DNA of 64,000 nt from VXLM01 sp965242665 (GTDB lineage Bacteria > Chloroflexota > Dehalococcoidia > Lucifugimonadales > VXLM01). The stretch spans positions 248,001-312,000 of the forward strand of contig OZ251484.1 in NCBI GenBank assembly GCA_965242665.1. Reading direction: 5' to 3'. Both the position numbers and the translations under genes were made by a program. The notes beneath the pieces were generated by a model. That model was given only the letters and a program-made list of their open reading frames with translations. It had not been told where the DNA came from and did no database searches. Positions within the stretch are counted from its first letter, which is position 1; each line of letters opens with the position of its first letter. This document shows, one piece after another, positions 34,149 through 42,384 of this stretch.

Positions 34149-36713
34149 TTATCCGGCGCCGTCTGGAGTTACCGTGACCGAGAAAACGTCGGCTGCCATC
34201 GTAGTGAGTTCCTCGACTCGTCCGGCATCCTGCACGTCGGGCAGCGATCCCCGCAGCGCGGCCAACCGGTCGGTTGTGTCCCGCACGACTACCTTCCCCA
34301 CTGGAGCGCTCAGAGAGAGGCTCGCATCGCTCTTGAACCGGCGTATCTCTCCCAGAACCTCGCTTGCAACGTCGTAGGTCGACTCGTCTGCGTTGTCGTC
34401 CACGGCCGCGCGCAATGCCTCGCCGTTCGGCCAGGAAGAGCGGTGCACAGACCCATCCTTCCACCAAGACCATATTTCCTCGGTAACGAACGGCATATGC
34501 GGCGCGAGCAACTTCAGCAGCGTCTCGACGGCCAGGCGCAGCGCGACTCGTCCGGAATCCCGAGCATCGTCACCTCGGTTGCCGTACGCCCGGCCTTTCA
34601 CGAGCTCGATGTAGTTATCCGCAAAGAACCACAGGAAGCCCTCGGTGATCTCCAATGCCCGCGCGTAGTCGAACTGCTCGAATGCCTCCGTTACGGATTC
34701 GACCAACTGCGCGAGGCGGATCAGCATCGCTCCGTCCAACGGCTCGGTAACTTCCCCCCCTGCCCCGGGCGCATCTCCGATCGCCAACGCGAACTTGCTG
34801 GCGTTCAGCAGCTTGATGGCCAATCGACGCCCCACCTTCATCTGGTTCTCGTCGAAGGCCGTATCCCTTCCCAAGCGCCCATTGCACGCCCAATAGCGCA
34901 CCGCGTCCGCTCCATACCGCTCGATGAGATGCAGGGGAATTACCACGTTGCCCTTGGATTTGGACATCTTCTTCCGATCGGGATCCACCACCCATCCGGA
35001 GATGGTCGTGTTCTTCCAGGGCAAGCTGTCATGCTCCAGATGAGACCGTACTGTCGTGTAGAACAACCATGTCCGGATGATCTCATGCGCCTGCGGGCGT
35101 AGATCCATCGGAAATATCTTCTCCATGAAATCGTCCGGCTCTGCGTAGCGGCCTACGATCTGCGGCGTGAGCGACGACGTCGCCCACGTGTCCATCACGT
35201 CAGGATCTCCCGCGAAACCGCCTGGCTGCCCTCGTTGATGCTCCTCGTAGCCGGCCGGCGTGTCTTTGTAGGGATCCACCGGCAGCTGGTCGTCCGCAGG
35301 CACGATCGTCCGGTCGTAATCGACCGAACCATCTGCTCCCACCGCGTACCACAACGGAATCGGCACGCCGAAGAACCGCTGACGGCTGATCAACCAGTCG
35401 GAATTCAGACCGTTCACCCAATCCGCGTATCGGATCCTCATCGAACTCGGGTGCCAACTCAACTCTCGACCCCGCTCGAGCAGGCTCTCCCGGAGGTCGA
35501 TGTCGATTCCCCCGTTCCTGACGTACCATTGCCGGCTAGTGACGATCTCCAATGGACGGTCGCCCTTTTCGTAGAACCGAACAGGATGCGTGATCGGCCT
35601 TGGCTCCCCATGCAGCTCACCCGTCTCGCGCAAGATTTCGACGATGCGCTTCTGCGCTTGATACACCCGCAGCCCCGCCAACTCGTCGTAATGCCCTTGC
35701 GCCCGCCGCGCGTCCTGCGACTCCCAACCCTGCGCCCCCCACTCTACCGGCATCAACTTGCCGTCTCGGTCTACGATGCTGCGTGTCGCAAGACGCAGCT
35801 CGCGCCACCAAGTGACGTCCGTCGTATCTCCGAAGGTGCACACCATCGCCGCTCCGGATCCCTTCTCCGGATCTGCCTGTTCGTGGGGAATGAGAGGTAC
35901 TTCTGCGCCGAACAGCGGGGTGGCCAAGGTTCGCCCGAACAACTCTTGGTAGCGCGCGTCGTCCGGATGCGCCACCACCGCCACGCACGCAGGCAGCAGC
36001 TCCGGGCGGGTCGTCTCGATCGGCACGAAACCATCCTCATGCCGGAAATGCAGCCTATGGTACGACGCGGCCTCGTCCCGATCCTCGATTTCCGCCTGAG
36101 AAACCGCCGTCTGAAATGTCCAGTCCCACAGCGTCGGCGCTTCCCTCTGATACGCCTCGCCGCGCGCCAAGTTCTGCAAGAAGAACCTCTGCGACACCCT
36201 CTGCGCCGTCTCGTCGATCGTCGCATACGTAAGAGACCAATCCACCGACAGGCCAAGATTGCGCCAAAGGTCCTCGAATGCCTTCTCGTCTTCCTGCGTG
36301 AGCTGGTGACAGAGCTCGATGAAGTTCGCCCGCGATATTGAAATCGCCGACTTGGGAGGCTTTGCAGGAGGCGTGAAGTCTGGATCGTACGCCACCGTAG
36401 GATCGCATCGAACGCCGTAGTAATTCTGCACTCGCCGCTCGGTTGGAAGTCCGTTGTCATCCCACCCCATCGGGTAGAACACTTCCTTCCCCCGCATCCG
36501 CTGATACCGTGCGATGGTATCCGTGTGCGTATACGAAAACACGTGCCCGACGTGCAGAGAGCCGCTTACCGTCGGCGGCGGCGTATCGATGCTGAATATC
36601 TCCTCTCTGCCCTTCGAATCGTCGAAACGGTACGTACCATCCGCCTCCCACCGCTCCAACCACTTCGACTCGATGCCGTTCAGCGACGGCTTGCTTGGAA
36701 TCTTCGGCCCCAT
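34149..36713 (-). CDS. valS: Valyl-tRNA synthetase
   Basis: ValS charges tRNA-Val. The 854-residue class I synthetase has the HIGH-type motif HVGH (54-57, SGSLHVGHVFSYTHTD), the editing-domain segment TTRPELLPACVAVVAHPDD, and KMSKSKGN near residue 582. The anticodon-binding domain follows. The protein ends soon after this domain and seems to lack the C-terminal coiled-coil arm found in longer ValS, as in the shorter subclass. It converges with the hypothetical gene after polX. Confidence 0.96.
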   Translation of the reverse strand: MGPKIPSKPSLNGIESKWLERWEADGTYRFDDSKGREEIFSIDTPPPTVSGSLHVGHVFSYTHTDTIARYQRMRGKEVFYPMGWDDNGLPTERRVQNYYGVRCDPTVAYDPDFTPPAKPPKSAISISRANFIELCHQLTQEDEKAFEDLWRNLGLSVDWSLTYATIDETAQRVSQRFFLQNLARGEAYQREAPTLWDWTFQTAVSQAEIEDRDEAASYHRLHFRHEDGFVPIETTRPELLPACVAVVAHPDDARYQELFGRTLATPLFGAEVPLIPHEQADPEKGSGAAMVCTFGDTTDVTWWRELRLATRSIVDRDGKLMPVEWGAQGWESQDARRAQGHYDELAGLRVYQAQKRIVEILRETGELHGEPRPITHPVRFYEKGDRPLEIVTSRQWYVRNGGIDIDLRESLLERGRELSWHPSSMRIRYADWVNGLNSDWLISRQRFFGVPIPLWYAVGADGSVDYDRTIVPADDQLPVDPYKDTPAGYEEHQRGQPGGFAGDPDVMDTWATSSLTPQIVGRYAEPDDFMEKIFPMDLRPQAHEIIRTWLFYTTVRSHLEHDSLPWKNTTISGWVVDPDRKKMSKSKGNVVIPLHLIERYGADAVRYWACNGRLGRDTAFDENQMKVGRRLAIKLLNASKFALAIGDAPGAGGEVTEPLDGAMLIRLAQLVESVTEAFEQFDYARALEITEGFLWFFADNYIELVKGRAYGNRGDDARDSGRVALRLAVETLLKLLAPHMPFVTEEIWSWWKDGSVHRSSWPNGEALRAAVDDNADESTYDVASEVLGEIRRFKSDASLSLSAPVGKVVVRDTTDRLAALRGSLPDVQDAGRVEELTTMAADVFSVTVTPDGAG

Positions 36714-36875
36714 CGAGTTTTCCCTCTCGCAGTATTCCTAGTTCAATCTAACTCTACCACTCGATGCGCGTGTTTCCAACCAATACCTCTTCCCGGTTCC
36801 GTTCGATTCATTGGTATGGATTGCCCCCAGTTCGACGGTATGAATCGCACCCGGATTGAACCGACCGATTCGAAT

Positions 36876-36904
36876 TTGACAGAACAGAACTCACGTACTA
36901 CTCT
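36876..36904 (+). promoter_or_regulatory. Sigma-70-like promoter in dispersed element copy 2
   Basis: TTGACA (36876-36881), a 17-bp spacer and TACTCT (36899-36904) match copy 1 in boxes and spacing. Confidence 0.5.
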
Positions 36905-37034
36905 GAATATATGACGACTCTGCAAAACCACGACCCAAGGAGATACCCCCATGCGCGAAACATACCAACCCACAACAACATCCCCCGCCGGCCCTCCGCA
37001 TGACCGCATCCACCTACGTCACTCCCGCAGCCAG

Positions 37035-37143
37035 CCACGTACGCCTTCAAGTGACGTGCGCGCAAAGAACCACACTCACCCACGTCATTCCCACTCCCTC
37101 CCACGTACGCCTTCAAGTGACGTGCGCGCAAAGAACCACACCC
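37035..37143. repeat. 66-bp period tandem duplication
   Basis: The block CCACGTACGCCTTCAAGTGA and its continuation through GCGCAAAGAACCACAC starts at 37035 and again at 37101. It explains most of the extra length of copy 2 of the dispersed element together with CACGTCATTCCC units. Confidence 0.8.
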
Positions 37144-37607
37144 ACCACACCCACCCACGTCACTCCCGCAACCAGCCACGTCACTCCCACTCCCAACCAC
37201 ATCATTCCCGCACACCCTCACGTCATTCCCGCGAAGGCGGGAATCCACCCCGCTGCGTCAAAACCCCCGAAGAGACGGCCCTCCTCCCGCCGTCTACAAA
37301 ATCCGACAAGAACCGACAGAACCCAACAAGATTCTACGGAAACTCTTGCACGCGCGCACGCGCGCGAGGCAACCGGCGTTCCGTCTCCCTTCTCTCTGCA
37401 TTGGGTTGCGCCCAGATCGCAACGGATTCGAGGTATCGCTTGGAGCCGCCGTCTCATACGCGCCACGCCAATACATCGAACGGAGCCGTTTGGGCCATGC
37501 GCTTGGATCCTTCTAGCAGATTGCCCCGAGGTCCTGTAGTGGGTATAGTCATGTTCTGCGCTTTGGGGTACGATAGCGTTCTACTACTGCGGGGAGGACT
37601 CCATCAA

Positions 37608-38234
37608 GTGGGATACCAGCACGCATTGAAGCTCGAACGCGACGTCGGGCAGCGCGCTGTGGATGGATTGCTGGAGTTCGGAGGCTGGGCGCGCGCGAAA
37701 TTCATGGACGACATCCTCGGCGCCTTCGATGGTGAATCATCGGCCGCCCCCGCGCTCGACGGCATCGACCTCGACGAGATCCGAGATGAACTGCTGGACG
37801 ACTACCCCAACGGCTACGACTGGACTGGCATCTCCGACGCATCCCTCATCCACAGCCCAAACCAAGTCATCTACGTGTCCATAGACAACCCAAGCCATAC
37901 CCTCCTCGCGCGCGACGTCCTTCCCGCCGATGCCTGGCCGTCCAACGGCTACCGGACCTACCGTCCCAGCGGCGGATCATTTCAAATCCCCATGGACCTC
38001 GGACCCCTCGATGCCCCCGTTCCGGCATTTTCCGTCCTCTGGTGGAGGGACATCACTTGGCCCCCCTTCGTAGGGGTGGACGCGATGTCCGCGCTCTTCC
38101 ATATCATGGACAGCCACGGCGCGCTCAAGGTATGGGCAAGCATTGTAGAGGCCGAGCACCGCGCCCGCAAAACCTTCGAACGGCAGCGCAGCAGCAAAGC
38201 AACACCCCAGGACCGGCCGCTGTGCCCCGCATAG
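37608..38234 (+). CDS. Hypothetical protein following the dispersed element
   Basis: I do not recognise this 208-residue protein. I placed the start at the GTG at 37608 because GGGGAGG lies 10 nt before it and because upstream in-frame sequence back to 36951 belongs to the dispersed element. The protein is acidic in its first half (DLDEIRDELLDDYPNGYDWTG) and has a W-rich centre (FSVLWWRDITWPPF). A basic C-terminus follows. There is no signal peptide or membrane helix in this version. If the upstream start is real, the protein would be a fusion of element and host sequence. Confidence 0.5.
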   Translation: MGYQHALKLERDVGQRAVDGLLEFGGWARAKFMDDILGAFDGESSAAPALDGIDLDEIRDELLDDYPNGYDWTGISDASLIHSPNQVIYVSIDNPSHTLLARDVLPADAWPSNGYRTYRPSGGSFQIPMDLGPLDAPVPAFSVLWWRDITWPPFVGVDAMSALFHIMDSHGALKVWASIVEAEHRARKTFERQRSSKATPQDRPLCPA

Positions 38235-38319
38235 AATCCGCCCGTTTTCTCTTGCGAAAGGCACGCTTTCCACGGCATTTCTGCTATCATCATTCGACAT
38301 TTCGCCTGTGAGGTTCCCC

Positions 38320-39522
38320 ATGCAATCCGTCCGCGACCCGATCCGACAGCCATCCTTCACCCCCGCAGAGGCGCGCGAGCTCCACTACCAAGCCCTCGTC
38401 ATCGACGCCCAGCAGCCCCCTGCGACGTCCGGCTTCCTCTTCAACGACGCCATGCGCGCCGCCCTCGCAGGCCTCCATCAGCAGGGCATGGATAGAGGCG
38501 CAGCAGGCAACGTCTTGGCGCGCATGGCGGCACGTCAAGTCCAGACCAACCCGGCCGCCGCAGACGAATACCTCAACCTCTGGAGAACCTCCGGCGTCAC
38601 CGTCGGCGCGGGAACGTACATAGCAGGCGCCCGCATCGAGACCGCCTTCGAAACCGCACTCAAGCGCATGGCGGAAGCACGCTCCATCCTCGACGCCCTC
38701 GACGGCGAACTCGTCCTCGTCCTCCGCGCAGACGACATCGAGCGCGCATACCGCGACGGCAAGCACGGACTCATCATCGACTTCCAAGACACCGTCCCCT
38801 TTGCCACCGACCTCGACCGCATCGACATCTTCTACAACCTCGGACTCCGACAAGTCCAACTCACCTACAACCTCCGCAACCTCGTCGGAGACGGCTGCAC
38901 CGAACACAACGCCAGCGGCGTCTCCTACTTCGGACGAGCCGTCATCGAACGCCTCAACGAACTCGATATGATCGTCGACGTCAGCCACTGCTCCGAAGCG
39001 GTCGGCTGGGACGCTATCGAACTCTCCACCTCGCCCGTAATCGTCAGCCACTCCAACGCAAAGGCACTCACCTACCACGACCGCGCTAAGAGCGACGAAC
39101 TCGCAAAGGCCGTCGCAGACCAAGGCGGCTTCTTCGGCGTCACCATCGTCCCAGGCTTCGTCCAAGACGAATCCACCGCAGCCACCCTCGACCAATTCGT
39201 CGATCACGTCGTCCACCTCGTCAACGTCATGGGCATAGACCACGTCGGCATCGGCAACGACAAATGCGGCCCCGGGCCCCAAACCGGCTCCCTCATCGAA
39301 TACCCCGACGACATGCCCGAACTCCCGCGCGGCGCATTCGACTGGAGCGGCTTCCGACCAGAACACCGCGTCCACGGCGACTACCACAACACCGACTACC
39401 AAACCTTCGCCGACTGGCCAATGCTCACCGTCGCCCTCGCCAACCGCGGCTTCGACGAAACCGAACTCCGCAAACTCCTCGGCCTCAACTACCTCCGCGT
39501 CTTCCGCGACATCGTCGGGTAG
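38320..39522 (+). CDS. Membrane dipeptidase (peptidase M19) family protein, atypical metal site
   Basis: This 400-residue protein has the M19 (renal dipeptidase-like) barrel. The DVSHCSEAVGWDAIE segment and SHSNAKAL supply the two later histidines of the family, and GIDHVGIGNDKCG is the typical late strand. The first metal motif, normally H-x-D in a DGHND context, is replaced by DAQQP. The bridging glutamate segment reads LIIDFQDTVPF, with no glutamate at the expected place. It may be a divergent subgroup with another reaction, or bind a single metal. The ATG at 38320 follows TGAGGT. Codon use here is strongly C-ending. Confidence 0.8.
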   Translation: MQSVRDPIRQPSFTPAEARELHYQALVIDAQQPPATSGFLFNDAMRAALAGLHQQGMDRGAAGNVLARMAARQVQTNPAAADEYLNLWRTSGVTVGAGTYIAGARIETAFETALKRMAEARSILDALDGELVLVLRADDIERAYRDGKHGLIIDFQDTVPFATDLDRIDIFYNLGLRQVQLTYNLRNLVGDGCTEHNASGVSYFGRAVIERLNELDMIVDVSHCSEAVGWDAIELSTSPVIVSHSNAKALTYHDRAKSDELAKAVADQGGFFGVTIVPGFVQDESTAATLDQFVDHVVHLVNVMGIDHVGIGNDKCGPGPQTGSLIEYPDDMPELPRGAFDWSGFRPEHRVHGDYHNTDYQTFADWPMLTVALANRGFDETELRKLLGLNYLRVFRDIVG

Positions 39523-39590
39523 GAGGGCAACCAGTGTTGCAGATTCAGCCAAGCAGGGACTTGTCCGAAAAAATCCCTTGCAAAAAATGC

Positions 39591-39620
39591 TTGACAAGCT
39601 CTGCGCCGCCCAGCTACCAT
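39591..39620 (+). promoter_or_regulatory. Promoter for the NYN nuclease gene
   Basis: TTGACA (39591-39596), an 18-bp spacer and TACCAT (39615-39620) form a good sigma-70-type promoter, about 100 nt upstream of the ATG at 39720. A terminator-like hairpin lies between it and the gene. Confidence 0.5.
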
Positions 39621-39675
39621 AGACTTGCGGCACCAGAAATTCGCCGCACATGAGAACTTTCCCACATGGGAGCCA

Positions 39676-39705
39676 GGGGGCCAAATAGGCCCCCCTTATT
39701 TTCTT
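39676..39705 (+). terminator. Terminator-like hairpin in the leader of the NYN gene
   Basis: A perfect 7-bp stem, GGGGGCC paired with GGCCCCC around an AAATA loop (39676-39694), is followed by TTATTTTCTT. This is the form of an intrinsic terminator. Since it lies after the 39591 promoter and 15 nt before the gene start, it could act as an attenuator, or simply end transcription from the upstream dipeptidase gene. Confidence 0.6.
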
Positions 39706-39719
39706 GTGAGGGTGTAAGG

Positions 39720-40589
39720 ATGCCTCTCAGGACGGCGGTATTCGTTGACGGAGCGAATTTCCGCGGCAATCTCAGGGATTTCTCATTTGCATCTGCGGAT
39801 TCTCCTACGCACCGCAGGTATAGACTTGAGGAGAGTCACTTCGACTGGGAAAGTTTCTATCGTGGAATTCTCAGAAAGTTCGACAAAGTAACTGGGTGGG
39901 ATCATCAACTGATTCGCGTTCACTGGTACTACGCAGAGAGTATATCTCCCTGGATTAATTCCCATGATCAGAGAGGTCGTTTGGCTCAACAAGTGGTAGA
40001 TCGACATCCTGGGATTATCGGCCTCACACCTCAGAGGGTAATTGATCTGGCTCACAGATGGTACGAGAGTGAGCGAAACTACTTCGAGCGCCTGCGAGAA
40101 GACGTCTTCGAAAATATTCAGAGACAGACAGATTTCTTGGAGTTCAGATACGTGGGACAGTATCAAGTTCATCCTTTTCGTGTACATCGTATTGAACAGG
40201 ATGACAACGAGGGTATCATCTATAGAGGTGTTCAGGTAGGAGAAAAGGGAGTAGATATAGGCATTGCCGTAGACATGATCGCCAAGATGCCGTACTACGA
40301 CGTCGCAATCCTCGTCAGCGGAGACGCCGACTTCCTTCCCGTGGTCGGATACTTGAAAGACCACTTGAAATATGTGTATCAGTTCTCCATAGCGAAAGGG
40401 GTCCCACCTTCAATCCGATACCTTTCTCCATATCTCAAGGGAAAAGTTGACTGTTTTGCCTCATACGATGAGAAAGAACTTCTGACGAACTATCTCAACA
40501 GATCAAGTGGAATTCCTCGCGCAATACTTGGCGCTATTGATGCCAGAGTAGCAGAGCTTTCGAGTGCAGAGGATTCTCGGCGTCAATGA
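39720..40589 (+). CDS. NYN domain (LabA-like PIN) nuclease
   Basis: This 289-residue protein has a LabA-type NYN domain, a PIN-like metal-dependent RNase fold. Landmarks are TAVFVDGANFRGNL near the start, EKGVDIGIAVDMIAKMPYYDVAILVSGDADFLPVV with the acidic residues, and YVYQFSIAKGVPPSIRYLS. The start at 39720 has a GAGGG site. The gene is clearly more AT-rich than its neighbours, which suggests transfer, and it stands directly before type III mod, 30 nt away. I infer a defence-related RNase role. Confidence 0.85.
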   Translation: MPLRTAVFVDGANFRGNLRDFSFASADSPTHRRYRLEESHFDWESFYRGILRKFDKVTGWDHQLIRVHWYYAESISPWINSHDQRGRLAQQVVDRHPGIIGLTPQRVIDLAHRWYESERNYFERLREDVFENIQRQTDFLEFRYVGQYQVHPFRVHRIEQDDNEGIIYRGVQVGEKGVDIGIAVDMIAKMPYYDVAILVSGDADFLPVVGYLKDHLKYVYQFSIAKGVPPSIRYLSPYLKGKVDCFASYDEKELLTNYLNRSSGIPRAILGAIDARVAELSSAEDSRRQ

Positions 40590-40619
40590 ATTCGTAATGA
40601 ACGAGGCCCCCTAACCCCC

Positions 40620-42296
40620 ATGCCAACCCTCGACTTCAAAGGCAAGCAACACATCTACGCGCACCACCTCACAGTGCCGTACCACCCACTCGTGCCCCAC
40701 GCCGAAAAGTCCCTTGGGGCGCAGAACGGTGCTAGGGACTTTGACGCCGAGTCACCAGACGACAATCTCATCATCCACGCCGACAACCTCCACGCCCTGA
40801 AGGCGCTGCTCCCACGCTACGCCGGCCGCGTCAAGTGCATCTACATCGATCCGCCCTACAACACCGGCAACGAGGGTTGGGTCTACAACGACAAGGTCGA
40901 CTCTCCCCTCATGCGCGAGTGGCTCGCCTCGAACTGCCCCGTCGACAACGAAGACCTCGAACGCCACGACAAATGGCTCTGCATGATGTGGCCGCGCCTT
41001 CAGCTGCTCAAGGAACTCCTGTCCGACGACGGGGCGATCTTCGTCTCGATTGACGACAACGAGCAGCACCACCTGCGCGCGATCATGGATGAGATTTTCG
41101 GCGAGGAGAATTTTCTTGCTGATATAGTCTGGCAACATCGCTACGGTAGGAGCAATAATGCTAAACTCTTCTCAAATCAACGTGAGCATGTAGTTGTCTA
41201 CAGAAAATCCGAGAGCCTGTCACGTATTCGAGTGAGACGTGATGAGAAATTGAACGAAACCTACCAAAATCCCGATAATGACCCGCGGGGTAGTTGGATA
41301 TCTAGTTCATACGTTAACCCTGCGACCAAAGAACAAAGGCCAAACTTGGTCTATTCGGTTGTCAATCCACATACAGGAGCGGCAATTGACCACCCAACCC
41401 ATGCTTGGAAATACAGTCAGAGCACTTATGATGAGCACGTTGCAGACAAGAGGATTTGGTGGGGTATAGATGGGAACTTGCGATATCCTCGCCTCAAGAA
41501 TTTCCTTAGCGAATCGGAAGAGAAGGGTATCGTACCAATTGACCTCATGTTGGCGGACACTGCCGGGACTACAGACGAGGGAACCCGTCAACTACAAGAT
41601 GCCTTTCAAAGCAATACCGTCAACTTCAACAATCCAAAACCAACAAAGCTCATTCAGAAGCTTATCGCGATTGCAGAATCGTCCTCTAGTGAGGACAACA
41701 TCGTTCTCGACTCGTTCGCCGGCAGCGGCACGACGGCGCACGCCGTCCTTGCCTTGAACAAGGAAGACGGCGGCAACCGCAAGTTCATCCTCGTCGAGTG
41801 CGAGCCCTACGCGGACACGATCACCGCGGAGCGTGTGCGGCGCGTCATCGACGGCGTGCCAGACGTGCGCGACGAGTCCCTCCGCGAGGGCTTGGGCGGC
41901 AGCTTCACGTACTGCACGCTCGGACAGCCCATCGAGCTGGAAGCGATGCTCTCCGGTTCTGCGCTGCCGTCGTACTCCGCCCTTGCGGCCTATCTCCTGC
42001 ACGTATCATCAGGCATATCGGCCGGCGATGACGATCTGCGTGCGCGCAACGACAACGGCCTCTTCTACAGCAGCCCTCAGACCGACTACTGCTTGCTCTA
42101 CAAGCCGGACGTCGATTGGCTGTGCGGCAACTCCGGGATGCTGAGCGCAGACCGCGCCAAGCGCATTGGCGCCGAGGCCGGGCCGGGGCGCAAGGCCATC
42201 GTGTTCGGCCCCGGCAAGTACGTCGGCCAGCGCGAGCTTACCAAGATGGGCGTCACCTTCTGCCAGATCCCCTACGAGATTCAGTCCGCAGGGTGA
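40620..42296 (+). CDS. mod: Type III restriction-modification DNA methyltransferase (Mod)
   Basis: This 558-residue adenine methyltransferase is of the beta class, with DPPY (77-80 in IYIDPPYNTGNEGW) before the AdoMet motif DSFAGSGTTAHAV (364-376). It methylates and provides sequence recognition for the type III system. The middle third, about 41100-41690, encodes the target-recognition region and is strikingly AT-rich compared with both conserved flanks, consistent with domain replacement. The res gene starts 88 nt after its stop. Confidence 0.92.
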   Translation: MPTLDFKGKQHIYAHHLTVPYHPLVPHAEKSLGAQNGARDFDAESPDDNLIIHADNLHALKALLPRYAGRVKCIYIDPPYNTGNEGWVYNDKVDSPLMREWLASNCPVDNEDLERHDKWLCMMWPRLQLLKELLSDDGAIFVSIDDNEQHHLRAIMDEIFGEENFLADIVWQHRYGRSNNAKLFSNQREHVVVYRKSESLSRIRVRRDEKLNETYQNPDNDPRGSWISSSYVNPATKEQRPNLVYSVVNPHTGAAIDHPTHAWKYSQSTYDEHVADKRIWWGIDGNLRYPRLKNFLSESEEKGIVPIDLMLADTAGTTDEGTRQLQDAFQSNTVNFNNPKPTKLIQKLIAIAESSSSEDNIVLDSFAGSGTTAHAVLALNKEDGGNRKFILVECEPYADTITAERVRRVIDGVPDVRDESLREGLGGSFTYCTLGQPIELEAMLSGSALPSYSALAAYLLHVSSGISAGDDDLRARNDNGLFYSSPQTDYCLLYKPDVDWLCGNSGMLSADRAKRIGAEAGPGRKAIVFGPGKYVGQRELTKMGVTFCQIPYEIQSAG

Positions 42297-42384
42297 TCGT
42301 CATGCAGTCATGCCGCCGCCGCAAGCCGTCGCATCGAACCCCGAAACATGGTATGATGTTCCGACTGCATCAGGTCTGAGAACC

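Larger units (their letters stand above)
36796..37475 (+). repeat. Dispersed element, copy 2, with an expanded internal repeat array
   Basis: This stretch repeats the arrangement described at 10087-10536: a GTTCCGTTCGATTCAT block, TTGACA promoter, AAGGAGA site (36937-36943), and an ATG at 36951 opening MRETYQPTTTSPAGPPHD. The internal part is expanded by repeats (about 37010-37230) with CACGTCATTCCC units and a 66-bp tandem duplication. A palindrome at 37225-37244 follows, and then the shared CACCCCGCTGCGT block, the CGCGCGCACGCGCGCGAGGC tract and the closing block. The reading frame from 36951 stays open into the next gene (to 38234). Confidence 0.75.

Noticed and set aside
36951..37607. Extending the hypothetical gene at 37608 back to 36951 as its main start
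   Set aside because: The upstream part belongs to the dispersed element and its low-complexity array; the GTG at 37608 has a good ribosome site. Kept only as a finding.
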